The notes under the pieces were generated by a model. It was not told the origin of the DNA, did not search any database, and saw only the letters and a list, made by a program, of their open reading frames with translations. From Croceicoccus sp. YJ47 (GTDB lineage: Bacteria > Pseudomonadota > Alphaproteobacteria > Sphingomonadales > Sphingomonadaceae): 64,000 bases of DNA. Of the stretch, positions 55,832 through 64,000 are shown piece after piece; position 1 is the first letter of the stretch, and each line of letters opens with the position of its first letter. Both the position numbers and the translations under genes were made by a program. Location of the stretch: positions 1,724,501 through 1,788,500 of the forward strand of contig NZ_CP067087.1 of the NCBI RefSeq assembly GCF_016745095.1, written 5' to 3'.

Positions 55832-57262
55832 TCAGTTGCCCGCGGCCAAGGCCGCGCGCGCCTTGCGGCGGTCGGCGGGGGACATCTGCGTCTCCGGAAC
55901 GATGCCGCTCTCTCGGGCCTGCATCCGGTCGATCCAGCGCTGCCGCAGCTTCTGCGCCGAGGGGATGTTGTAGGCCTTGGCCATGACCCACAGCCCCGCG
56001 ACCGGCAAAAGGTAGAACGAGGTCTGCCGCACGATGGTCAGAAGGCCGCCATCGCGATAGGTCACGATCGTATTGGCGAGCACCACGCAATAGGTCAGCA
56101 CCATGAGATTGCTCTGCTTCCCCCGCATCAGGATGCGATAGAGCCACCCGTAGAACAGCGCGAACAGGACGCATTGAATGATGACGCCGATATAGCCGAG
56201 CGAGTACCAGCCGCCGCCCGGCAGCGACGCGGTCATGCCGATGGGATTGCCGTAATCGAACAGGTTGAAAAGCGTGACCGGGGCGCCGGCGGGCTTTCCT
56301 TCCCACAGGACGCGCGGGATCGGTTCGGTGAACAGCTGCAGATTGCCGAGGAAGTAATCGTAGGTTCCGGTCCGCTGCGGAATGGCCCAGACGATGAACT
56401 CGAAATATTCCATGTTCGCGAGATCCATCCCCTCGAGCGGGGCGAGATTGTCCGTCTCTTCATAGACTTCGGCGGAATCGTCGATGAAGAGCGAGCGCAC
56501 GGCCTTGCCGCGGTCGGCGACCACGGTGACAAAGGCGGCGGCGACCAGAATCGCGAGCACGGCACTGCGCCATTCGGGCCAGCGGCGGTGCGTGTCGTAC
56601 AGGAACAGCATGGTGAGCAGGATCGCGCCGAACACGAACGTGCCGCGACCGCCGGTGCCCGCGCTCAACAAGAAGAAAATGCCGAACGGGATGAGCGACC
56701 ACAGACGAAACCGGAACAACCACGCGAATATCGCCGTGAGCGACGCCAGCGCGGTCTGAATCTGATAGAAATAGCCGTTGCTCTCGGTGTTGATCATCAC
56801 CTTGGTGGTGGCGTCGCGGACCATGGTCGATGCATCGGATGCGGCGGTGCCCCACGTGGACAGCGTCGAATAGAGCGCGATCGGCCCGATGAGCGCGGCC
56901 ACGATCAGGAACGGTAGGATCAGCAGGTCGCGCTGACGGAAATCGAACTGGTCCTGCCGGAATTCCATCGGTTGTCCCGCGATCTTGAGCGAGGTGCCCA
57001 TGAAGCAGAAGAAACCGAGATTGGCCGCGAGTATGACGGTGATCCGGTCGGACCAGCTCGGCATGTATTCGTAGAGATTATACACGAAATTATAGTCGTA
57101 GATCCGGGACAGGATCGGACGGACAACGAAGATCAGGCCGTGAAAGGCAAGATATATCGCGCCGGGATGCAGCAGCGACGCGCTTGCATGGCGAAGGTAG
57201 AGAATGGCGACGACGGCAAAGACCGCGACATTGACGCCCAGAAGAAGGTCATAGGTAAACAT
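55832..57262 (-). CDS. Wzy-type polysaccharide polymerase (polytopic membrane protein)
   Basis: A 476-residue protein with roughly ten to twelve hydrophobic segments and a large periplasmic loop near residues 255-345 (PLEGMDLANMEYFEFIVWAI). FFLLSAGTGGRGTFVFGAIL is the Gly/Arg motif typical of oligosaccharide repeat-unit polymerases. It likely joins repeat units in the periplasm. It is the second polymerase or ligase of the locus; the first (48566) is interrupted. The C-terminal 50 residues are charged and cytoplasmic. Confidence 0.82.
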   Translation of the reverse strand: MFTYDLLLGVNVAVFAVVAILYLRHASASLLHPGAIYLAFHGLIFVVRPILSRIYDYNFVYNLYEYMPSWSDRITVILAANLGFFCFMGTSLKIAGQPMEFRQDQFDFRQRDLLILPFLIVAALIGPIALYSTLSTWGTAASDASTMVRDATTKVMINTESNGYFYQIQTALASLTAIFAWLFRFRLWSLIPFGIFFLLSAGTGGRGTFVFGAILLTMLFLYDTHRRWPEWRSAVLAILVAAAFVTVVADRGKAVRSLFIDDSAEVYEETDNLAPLEGMDLANMEYFEFIVWAIPQRTGTYDYFLGNLQLFTEPIPRVLWEGKPAGAPVTLFNLFDYGNPIGMTASLPGGGWYSLGYIGVIIQCVLFALFYGWLYRILMRGKQSNLMVLTYCVVLANTIVTYRDGGLLTIVRQTSFYLLPVAGLWVMAKAYNIPSAQKLRQRWIDRMQARESGIVPETQMSPADRRKARAALAAGN

Positions 57263-57339
57263 CGGTATCCCGTTCTTCGCGATCGGCGCGGGCCGACCAT
57301 TCCATCCATCGACCCGTTTGCTGCGCTGCTATGCCATTG

Positions 57340-58527
57340 TCACGCCCCATCGCTGCGCGTGGGGTAGAAACGTGCGAAGGATCGCGTCGCCCGATCGCGG
57401 TAGAGCGGGGTTCGCGCCTCTGTCAGCTTCGCAAAATAATATGCGATTCCCACGATCGTTACCATGATCGCGACCATGGCGCCAAGCGATGCGAACGAGG
57501 GTTGCAGACGCTCCCCCCCCAGCATGGCCAGCAATGCCGAACACACGAAGATCGCGATGGGAAAATGGATGGCGTAGAGCGAGAAGCTGCCCTGCTTGCC
57601 CAGCAATACGAGAAAGCGCGGCGCCGACGGCAGCCAGTGCGTGGCCGAGATCGCCACGAAAAGCAGACCGGTAAAGCACACGGCCACCAAAAGATCGGAG
57701 GCCGCCCCCGCCACCGTGCGCGTGTAGAGAAGCACCACCAGGTTGAGGAGCAACATCCCGGCCAGCCAGCGTTTCGGCTTCGCCCCGATCCGGTCCATGA
57801 CCGATTGATAGCGGATGATCGCGAAATAAAGCGCGGTGCCCATCAGCCAGCTCATGAAACCGAGCGTGACCTGCGGATAGAACCACGCCAGCAGCAGGGA
57901 CACGGCAATCAGCGTAAAGCGCCGTTGGACGATGACGAACGCGATCGCCGGAAACCACGCATAGAACCAGAATTCATAGGCGAGGCTCCACAATGGACCG
58001 TTCGATCCGAAGGTCGGCCCCACGAGCCCCTGAAGAAAGGCGAGATTGATGAGCAACGTGCCGAGCCCGAGCCTGTCCCGGACGGCCATTTCCACCGTAT
58101 GCGCGCCCGATTCGCCGGAATAGAGCGGCCAGTTCATCACCACGGACCCGACGTAATCGAGCACCCCGCCCAGCAGCAGCGCGGGGATCAGGACGACATA
58201 AAGCCGCGACAACCGGTCGAGCATGTAGCGTTGCCAGAAATCGGGCCGGTCGATCCGCCGCATGACCGAGCCCGTGATCCAGAACCCGCTGAGGACGAAG
58301 AAGATCATGACCGCCTCGTGCCCGTAACCGGCCATGAAATAGACAGGCGCCCAGATCCGCTCGCCATTGTAATCGACCCATAAAAGGTCACGCACATGGT
58401 TCAGCAGAACGACGACCGCCGCAAGCATGCGAAGCGCGTCCATCCAGTCATAGGCCCGGCTGGCCGCTGGAATGCTCTGCACAGGGGCCGCCGTGGCGAT
58501 GATGTTCTTGGCGTGTTTCAATGGCAT
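57340..58527 (-). CDS. Acyltransferase 3 family membrane protein
   Basis: A 395-residue membrane O-acyltransferase with about ten helices. The R-x10-H motif is visible at the N-terminus: DALRMLAAVVVLLNHVRDL. FFVLSGFWITGSVMRR and GPLWSLAYEFWFYAW are the other family signatures. It probably O-acetylates or succinylates the exopolysaccharide. It lies 77 bases upstream of the polymerase on the same strand. The family also modifies LPS and other glycans, so the target is inferred from location. Confidence 0.9.
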   Translation of the reverse strand: MPLKHAKNIIATAAPVQSIPAASRAYDWMDALRMLAAVVVLLNHVRDLLWVDYNGERIWAPVYFMAGYGHEAVMIFFVLSGFWITGSVMRRIDRPDFWQRYMLDRLSRLYVVLIPALLLGGVLDYVGSVVMNWPLYSGESGAHTVEMAVRDRLGLGTLLINLAFLQGLVGPTFGSNGPLWSLAYEFWFYAWFPAIAFVIVQRRFTLIAVSLLLAWFYPQVTLGFMSWLMGTALYFAIIRYQSVMDRIGAKPKRWLAGMLLLNLVVLLYTRTVAGAASDLLVAVCFTGLLFVAISATHWLPSAPRFLVLLGKQGSFSLYAIHFPIAIFVCSALLAMLGGERLQPSFASLGAMVAIMVTIVGIAYYFAKLTEARTPLYRDRATRSFARFYPTRSDGA

Positions 58528-58616
58528 GGATCAGGGTTTCACTCACAGATGCGGCAACGCGCCGCAGGTGAAAGAGAGAGGGTCGTCATGGCTGGCAACC
58601 GGCGGGCGATCCCGGT

Positions 58617-59822
58617 TCAGGTCGATATGGCGGGACGCATGGGCGTGCGTCCGGTGGCACGCTGCTTCGCCAGATCGATGCTGTCGGCGATATTGTCGGC
58701 GATCCGGTCGATGGAGAAACGGTCGCGCGCAAGCCGCGCCGAGCCGGTCTGCAGCCGGCGTAGCAGCGCGTCGTCGCACACGATCCGTTCGATCTTATCG
58801 GCAAAATCGCGGTGGTCGCCGGGGGCGATCATGAAACCGGTTTCCCCGTCCACCACCGTTTCATGCGACGCGCCGTCGTTTTCGGAGATCAGCAGCGCAA
58901 GCCCGTGGTTGAGCCCCTCGAAACTGGCGAGCGAGCGGTAATCGACGAGGCTGGGCACGACGAGGATGTCGGCGTCGGCATAGAACGACCCCAGCGCATC
59001 ATAGGATCGCCGCCCGACGAAGGAGACATCGCCGGAGAGGCCAAGCGCCTCGCTCTTGCGCTCCATCGCCTCGCGAAGCGGCCCGTCGCCGACGACCGTC
59101 AGATGCAGCCGCGAACGCGTGTCCGCGTCGAGCAGCGCCAGCGCGTCGAGCAAATGGCCCAATCCCTTGCGCTCATTGATGGAGTTGGCGAACAGGAGGC
59201 GGACCTTGTCCCCGCGCGCGACCGGCGTTTCCCCGGTCAGCGGAGGCCGGGAGGTGAGATAGGGCGAAACGCGCACCTTTTCGGCCTACACGCGCAATTC
59301 CTCGGTGATGTAGCGGAAGCCGTCCTCGTCATTGGTCTGCACGACATGGGCCTGCCGGGCGAACCATCGCTTCGCCCGTAGCACCCATTTGTTCCGGCTC
59401 CCGCCCCGCCGCGACGGATCGGATTCGATGAGCACCACGTGCCCGCAGCCGGGCAGCATCCGTGCCGCGATCGTTCCCAACATCGCCGCGGTCGTGAATT
59501 CGATGGTTACGATCACGCCCGGTCGCGCCTTGAGCAAGCGGGCGAGGAGGGCGGGGGACACGATCCGCACCTCGGTATCGTAGCGTTCGCCGTCGTCGGT
59601 CTGCCGCGCGACCGGAAGGGCGATCATCCGGAATGCAGGGCGCAGATCAAGCCGGTAGGGATTTCGGAACGATTGTTTCGATTCGACGCAGACATACAGC
59701 CTGGCGAAACGTTCGCGCAGCGCACGAAAGATCTCGCCAAAATACATAAGATCGTCGCCATAGCCAAAACCATGAGACACGAAGGCGACGGAAAAGTCGC
59801 GCGAATATGCTTCGCCCGGCAT
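58617..59822 (-). pseudogene. Glycosyltransferase interrupted by an in-frame TAG
   Basis: A GT-B glycosyltransferase of 401 residues if read through. The N-terminal part begins VAFVSHGFGYGDDLMYFGEI and runs to YITEELRV, where TAG (59286-59288, minus strand) stops it after 178 codons. The frame then continues at once with AEKVRVSPYL and a complete donor-binding domain: LLFANSINERKGLGHLLDAL and SLVDYRSLASFEGLNHGLA, with Asp in place of the first Glu of E-x7-E. Both halves have family character, so a single substitution (for example from TGG) split the gene. Start ATG 59822. A hairpin at 59901-59929 separates it from the beta-helix gene. Confidence 0.82.
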
Positions 59823-59900
59823 CGTTTACCCCTGCTCGATTGGTTCCCCGGCCAATCATCAATTCTGAACCTCGCATAAACGACTTTTTAACGAGCAGCA

Positions 59901-59929
59901 AGTCGCGGCCACCAATGGCGACCGCGACT
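59901..59929 (-). terminator. Hairpin between the beta-helix gene and the broken glycosyltransferase
   Basis: AGTCGCGG (59901-59908) is the exact inverse of CCGCGACT (59922-59929); inner bases can pair further with a small bulge. On the minus strand it follows the beta-helix stop, and TTGCTGCTCGTTAAAAAG comes after it, so the T-run is poor. It may be a partial terminator. Confidence 0.4.
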
Positions 59930-59980
59930 CTTTGCGTGAATATCAATTTGATACAGAAACTTAATCGACGTTGACCGATG

Positions 59981-62233
59981 CTAACTCTGGAACCGATCGA
60001 CTTTCATGTTCATCACGTGGGGTCCGCCCGCGAATTGGGTCGCACCGGCGTTGAACAGCACGATTTCCACCATGCCGGGTTCGATGACCTGGGCCGATGC
60101 CATGATCCCGGGACGGGGATCGCGGAACGCCGCCGTCACCAGCGAGCCGGGCACCGCATCCGCAACCGGGGTCGGGACACGTGCCGATCCGCCCGCCGGG
60201 ATCGCGGGAATGGCGAGATCCGCCGCCTTCACGATGGCCATGCGTTCGCCGGTCTGGAACCCGACTTCGTACCATGCATCGGTCCGCGCATTGTACGACA
60301 GGTCGAGGAAGTCGCCCTTGCGCTTCAACACGCGCGGCGCCATCAGCCTCAGCGTGCTGTCCGGCGCGATGCGAAACGAATGCACGCCGGTCACCGAATC
60401 ATGGACCAGCCGCACCACCTGCCCGTCGGCATAGCCGTAGGGACGCACGAACTTCGTCTGAATCGTCACATTCTGCACGGTGGTATCCTGCGTGCGCAGG
60501 GCGATCACCGGCGAGCGAGGGTGCAGGGACGGCCCGTCGTACGTCGTGTCGTGCACGCCGCCGCCGAACATGGCCGGATTCGCGCTTTCGGGCTGCGAAT
60601 TGCGGAACCGTCCGGTGATGAACCGCGGCATGGCGAAGGGGACACCCTCGTTGGTCGGCTGGTTCGCGGCTTCGCAATCGGGCAATTCGACGACGATCGT
60701 ATCCTGATCGAGATAGCCGTAATAGCTGACCGGGCGCATCCATTGCAGGCCCGCATCCTTGGCCGCGCGGCTCTGATGACAGCGCAGACGGACATGGATA
60801 TGCGAGGGCGGTTCGATATAGGTGCCATCGGGAGCGCTGCCGATCTGCTGCGTCAGGCTGTCGGGGCCGATGATATGCAGCGGGGCGGTGATCCGCTGCA
60901 TGTCCTTCCACGCGGCGAATTCGGCCGGATCCTGGTCGATCCACGCGTCGATGGCGAGATCGACATCCTGAAGATTATGCGCAAGATAGCTCGACAGGAT
61001 GACGCTGCTGTCGACAAGGCGGATCGAACCGCGCGTCCACGACGTAAGGTAGATGCTGCGCACGCGTTCGAATTCGCAATTGATGAAGCGGTTCGTCGCG
61101 GCGGTGCCGTCGCTGTTCCGCCATGCGATCCCGGGATTGTAGCGCCCGCCCTTGTCCGGCCAGGCATGCACGGTGAACGTGTCGCAATCGTGGAACACGG
61201 TGTTCTTGTAAACCGCCCGCCCGAATTGCTCCAACCCCGCATGGGCGTTGCCGAATTCGCAATTGCTGACCGAGATGACCCCGCTGCCGCCGGGGTTGAT
61301 CGCGCTCCCGTTCGTTTCGCGGAAGCGGCAGTTTTCGAGGACGGTTTCCTTCGGCCCTTCGCCGCCGCAATAGAACAGCTCGCCCTTGAATCCCTCGATC
61401 TCCACATTGCGCAGGTGGATGCGTTTGACGACCACCTCCCACAGGCCGATGCCCTTTGCCGTCACGTCCCAGCCATCGCCGGTTTCCACGCTGGCGGGAT
61501 AGAGCGGGCGCGCGTCGGTCTTCTTCTGCCCGCCGATGAGCCGGATATTCTCGATCCGCAATTCCTCGATCGACAGGTCGTTGAGGTCGGTGGGAAAGCC
61601 GCCCATATCGCCCAGGATCATGATGCCCCACCCGCGCCAGATCGCGTCGGGCTCCGTCGATGCCGCGTTGGTGCGCACCGTCTGCCAGTTCGTTTCCAGA
61701 TCCTCGCCGTTCGGGCCGTAGAAATAGAGGTCCGACATCTGCTTGCCGCGCAGGGTGACATTGCTGGTGATGACGATGGGCTGCCCGTCGCGGGCGGTGA
61801 TCGTCTCCACCGGCGAATGGCGCACCGGATTGAACAGGGTGTAGCGCCGCTGTGTCAGCACGACATCGGCGATATGCACCGCCGCTGCATAATCGAGCGT
61901 GGCCTGAATCGCAGGCTGGTCGTTGATCTTGCCCGTGCAATCCTTATCGCCGAGCGCGCCGCCCTGTTCCACCGTCACCATTTCGCCCACCAGGCGAAAG
62001 ATCTTCCCATTGGCGGAGCGGAACACGAAACGCGGATGCGCGGCCAGCAATTCGGGCGTGCACAGCGCGTCGCAAAGATAGGAGGCGACGCCCAACCCTT
62101 CACGCGAATGGCCGGTGGTCTCGATCCGGTGCGTATTGTCCGGAATCTCGCGGCTGCTCATCTTCGAAAACAGCGTCGGGTTGCGCAGAAGCGACGACTT
62201 GGCGAGCGCGCGTGCCGTAAAATCCAGGGTCAT
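59981..62233 (-). CDS. Right-handed parallel beta-helix protein, phage tailspike-like
   Basis: A 750-residue protein with no signal peptide or membrane segment. After about 70 residues comes a short head (FVFRSANGKIFRLVGEMVTV) and GALGDKDCTGKINDQPAIQA, the pectate-lyase-type entry to a beta-helix common in phage tailspikes. The long middle part shows helix-rung repeats such as LENCRFRETNGSAINPGGSG and VISVSNCEFGNAHAGLEQFG. The last 150 residues form a beta-rich end domain. It overlaps the upstream gene by four bases. It may be a glycan-binding or glycan-cleaving protein; no lyase or hydrolase residues can be assigned with confidence. Confidence 0.75.
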   Translation of the reverse strand: MTLDFTARALAKSSLLRNPTLFSKMSSREIPDNTHRIETTGHSREGLGVASYLCDALCTPELLAAHPRFVFRSANGKIFRLVGEMVTVEQGGALGDKDCTGKINDQPAIQATLDYAAAVHIADVVLTQRRYTLFNPVRHSPVETITARDGQPIVITSNVTLRGKQMSDLYFYGPNGEDLETNWQTVRTNAASTEPDAIWRGWGIMILGDMGGFPTDLNDLSIEELRIENIRLIGGQKKTDARPLYPASVETGDGWDVTAKGIGLWEVVVKRIHLRNVEIEGFKGELFYCGGEGPKETVLENCRFRETNGSAINPGGSGVISVSNCEFGNAHAGLEQFGRAVYKNTVFHDCDTFTVHAWPDKGGRYNPGIAWRNSDGTAATNRFINCEFERVRSIYLTSWTRGSIRLVDSSVILSSYLAHNLQDVDLAIDAWIDQDPAEFAAWKDMQRITAPLHIIGPDSLTQQIGSAPDGTYIEPPSHIHVRLRCHQSRAAKDAGLQWMRPVSYYGYLDQDTIVVELPDCEAANQPTNEGVPFAMPRFITGRFRNSQPESANPAMFGGGVHDTTYDGPSLHPRSPVIALRTQDTTVQNVTIQTKFVRPYGYADGQVVRLVHDSVTGVHSFRIAPDSTLRLMAPRVLKRKGDFLDLSYNARTDAWYEVGFQTGERMAIVKAADLAIPAIPAGGSARVPTPVADAVPGSLVTAAFRDPRPGIMASAQVIEPGMVEIVLFNAGATQFAGGPHVMNMKVDRFQS

Positions 62234-62691
62234 TGTGCCACCTCGTAGGACAGCGTGCCGCTATCGATCTGAATGAACAGCGCGAGCTGCGCGCCCGACA
62301 CCGGCTCCTGCCAGAACGGTTCGCAGGCATTGGCGGTATACACGCCCCAGCTGCTCCCGCCGGCGGTGAGATTGTGGAACGTCGCGCCGCCGTCGCCCGA
62401 CCGGCGGATCGTCACGGACCCCGTCCACTCGCCCGACAGGGTCAGCACCACCGGGCGGTCGGGGGCCGGCTCGAACGATGCGCTCTGCATCGATTGCGCC
62501 GTCTCGCCGCGCAGTGCCGGTGGCGCGGGGACGGAGCCGGTCGGACTGGGCGCAAGCCCGCCGCCCGCGATCACCACCGGAAGCGGGTTTTGCGGATTGA
62601 TCAGCGAGATATACCCCTCGGTATCGCTGAAGCCGATGGCCTGGGCACCGGCATAGCTGGCAGGCATCTTGATTTTTACGGGATCGTCCAT
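62230..62691 (-). CDS. Small phage-structural-like beta-sandwich protein
   Basis: A 153-residue protein with no signal peptide. The second half (VVLTLSGEWTGSVTIRRSGD, then GGATFHNLTAGGSSWGVYTA, and SGTLSYEVAQ at the end) matches a beta-sandwich pattern I know from phage tail and capsid-decoration proteins: 'GSW..tV.lqRS.DGG.tw...GTvtYrls'. This is recognition by eye. GAAGAAGG lies seven bases before the ATG at 62691. It is followed by the beta-helix gene with an ATGA overlap, so the two are made together. No other phage gene is near. Confidence 0.65.
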   Translation of the reverse strand: MDDPVKIKMPASYAGAQAIGFSDTEGYISLINPQNPLPVVIAGGGLAPSPTGSVPAPPALRGETAQSMQSASFEPAPDRPVVLTLSGEWTGSVTIRRSGDGGATFHNLTAGGSSWGVYTANACEPFWQEPVSGAQLALFIQIDSGTLSYEVAQ

Positions 62692-62814
62692 GGTTCATCC
62701 TTCTTCGGGTCGTGAACCAATGCGGTTATTTACTTGCGACAATGTAGGAAAATAAAACTTTGCCTGTGGCCGCGAATTCAGGCAGTCAGTGCGCGCTTGA
62801 GAACAGGGGGCCTC

Positions 62815-64000
62815 ATGGACGTAGCGGTATTCCATCCCGGCACGCAGCACAGCTGGCAGACCGCCACCGCGTTGCAGCAGCTGGACCGGCTGGCCTGGTT
62901 CGCGACCAGCATCTTCTACCGGCCAGACCGGTTCCCCTACAGGCTGGAACGCTATGCGCCCGGCGCGCTGGGCCGCATGATGCATCACGAATTCTCACGC
63001 TTCGACCATCCCGCGCTCGATCCGTCCAACGTGCGGACGGCGGGCATGCTGGAATGGCTGGAAAGGATTGCCGCGCGGCTCAAGGCGCGCCGCGTCGCCG
63101 AAACGTTCGACCGTTGGGGCAATGCCCGTTTCGGAAGACAGATCGGCAAGGCACTGACATCCGACGCGCCGTTTCACCTATGGGGTTTCAACAGCTCTGC
63201 GCTGACCAGTTTCGAGATTGCGAAACGGCATTCGCGCACCTGCATCCTCGACCGGACCATCGGCGACTGGCGGGCCTATAACCGCGCGGTCGACAAGATC
63301 TGCGAAACCCATGCCGACTGGTTTCCGGCCGGGCTGGGCCGGATCGACGCGGCAAAGATCGCGCTGGACGACCGCGAATATGCGCTGGCCGACACGATCC
63401 TGTGCGGGAGCGAGTTCGCCGCGGAGACGGTGCGCCGCGAATCGCCGGTTCCGGGTGTCGCGGACAAGGTGCGGGTGCTGCCCTATTGCTTCGACGAAAC
63501 GCTCTTCGCACGCACGACCCCGGTCGCGCCGGTGCCGAGAGACGGCCCCATCCGCTTTCTCTTCGTCGGGCTCGTCGCACCGCGCAAGGGGATACAGCAT
63601 GTGCTGGAGGCGATGGACCGAATTCCCGCATCGCAGGCGCAGCTTACCATCGTCGGGAACATGGACATTCCGACCTCGGTCTTCGCCCGCTATGCCGACC
63701 GGGTCACCTACCGCAGCACGGTCCCGCGGTCCCATATCCCGCAGATCATGGCCGAGCATCACGCGCTCCTTTTTCCCAGCTATTTCGAGGGGTCGGCGCT
63801 TTCGCTGATCGAGGGGCTGGCATCCGGGCTCGCGCTGATCCAGACGCCGCAATCGGGCAATGGCGCGACGCCGGATACCGGCATCATGCTGGACCGGCCC
63901 GATACGGACCTGCTTGTCGAGGCGATGCTGTCCGTGATCGAGGACCGCGACCGGCTCGACACGATGCGCCGCAACGCCGTGGGCGAATCGCGCAAATACA
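62815..64000 (+). CDS. GT4 family glycosyltransferase (partial, 3' end off the right edge)
   Basis: The frame from ATG 62815 stays open to the window end, giving 395 codons. GGGGG lies seven bases before the ATG. The N-terminus (VAVFHPGTQHSWQTATALQQ) opens a GT-B fold, and IRFLFVGLVAPRKGIQHVLE starts the C-terminal domain. EGSALSLIE is the E-x7-E donor motif, preceded by LLFPSYF. It is divergent from the phage-like cassette, the 123 bases between starts being AT-rich. It belongs to the EPS locus, which evidently continues beyond the window. Confidence 0.9.
   Translation, partial: MDVAVFHPGTQHSWQTATALQQLDRLAWFATSIFYRPDRFPYRLERYAPGALGRMMHHEFSRFDHPALDPSNVRTAGMLEWLERIAARLKARRVAETFDRWGNARFGRQIGKALTSDAPFHLWGFNSSALTSFEIAKRHSRTCILDRTIGDWRAYNRAVDKICETHADWFPAGLGRIDAAKIALDDREYALADTILCGSEFAAETVRRESPVPGVADKVRVLPYCFDETLFARTTPVAPVPRDGPIRFLFVGLVAPRKGIQHVLEAMDRIPASQAQLTIVGNMDIPTSVFARYADRVTYRSTVPRSHIPQIMAEHHALLFPSYFEGSALSLIEGLASGLALIQTPQSGNGATPDTGIMLDRPDTDLLVEAMLSVIEDRDRLDTMRRNAVGESRKY

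Noticed and set aside
59286-59288. TAG as a recoded pyrrolysine or programmed read-through codon
   Set aside because: No pylTS genes or recoding structure is seen, the other broken EPS gene uses TAA, and normal genes in the window end at TAG. A simple nonsense change or sequence error is more likely.
59978-62248. Long plus-strand frame antisense to the beta-helix gene
   Set aside because: Composition is Arg/His/Ala-rich with no recognisable domain; the minus-strand frame has beta-helix repeats, an ATGA-coupled neighbour and a ribosome site.
59981-62691. Part of an intact prophage
   Set aside because: No integrase, terminase, capsid, portal, lysis or tail-tape genes occur in the window, and both flanks are EPS genes.

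Overview
The window is high-G+C bacterial chromosome. Several conserved gene blocks point to an alphaproteobacterium, most likely Sphingomonadales (Sphingomonadaceae/Erythrobacteraceae). These are rpsT next to dnaA, mutM-ubiE-ubiB-coaBC-dut, DUF3576-leuS-lptE-holA, a DctA-type carrier beside dapE, and an exopolysaccharide (EPS) locus of the sphingomonad kind. Order-level placement is inference from gene order and composition; there is no 16S rRNA gene in the window. I saw no rRNA, tRNA, CRISPR array, insertion sequence or integrase.

Positions 1-8.6 kb hold a partial hflK, then mrp, an IorB-like molybdopterin oxidoreductase, hemH, an HNH protein, gluQ, a HIG1-type small membrane protein and a PduO-type cobalamin adenosyltransferase. 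From 8.6 to 17 kb come a DUF202 protein, mutS, a frameshifted maeB (malic enzyme), a general-stress flavoprotein, nth, dapB and a sirtuin. From 17 to 32 kb there are a dicarboxylate carrier, dapE, an M14 carboxypeptidase, galE, rpmJ, a HAD hydrolase, an IorA-like [2Fe-2S] protein (about 19 kb from its presumed IorB partner), an ArsC-like protein, a methyltransferase, lipB, a DUF2254 protein, nadA, an MBL hydrolase and a MoeB-like enzyme.

From 32 to 46.4 kb the genes are mostly core: rpsT with a clear terminator, dnaA behind a 377-base regulatory gap with several GANTC sites, mutM-ubiE-ubiB-coaBC-dut, phaB, a predicted outer-membrane protein of unknown function, and DUF3576-leuS-lptE-holA.

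From 46.4 kb to the right edge lies an EPS/capsule locus. The plus-strand half has an initiating sugar-phosphate transferase, a small secreted or membrane protein with an acidic tail, an O-antigen ligase/polymerase gene cut by an in-frame TAA, a Wza/GumB-like export lipoprotein, a Wzc-like tyrosine autokinase and a TPR protein. The minus-strand half has a WcaF-like acetyltransferase, a GT4 glycosyltransferase, a second polymerase, an acyltransferase-3, a glycosyltransferase cut by an in-frame TAG, and a two-gene cassette that looks like phage virion parts (a beta-helix tailspike-like protein and a small phage-like domain). A divergent glycosyltransferase runs off the right edge.

Three reading-frame lesions occur in otherwise intact genes (maeB, the ligase, one glycosyltransferase). 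They are either sequencing errors or real inactivations. The most unusual content is the phage-like cassette embedded in the EPS locus.
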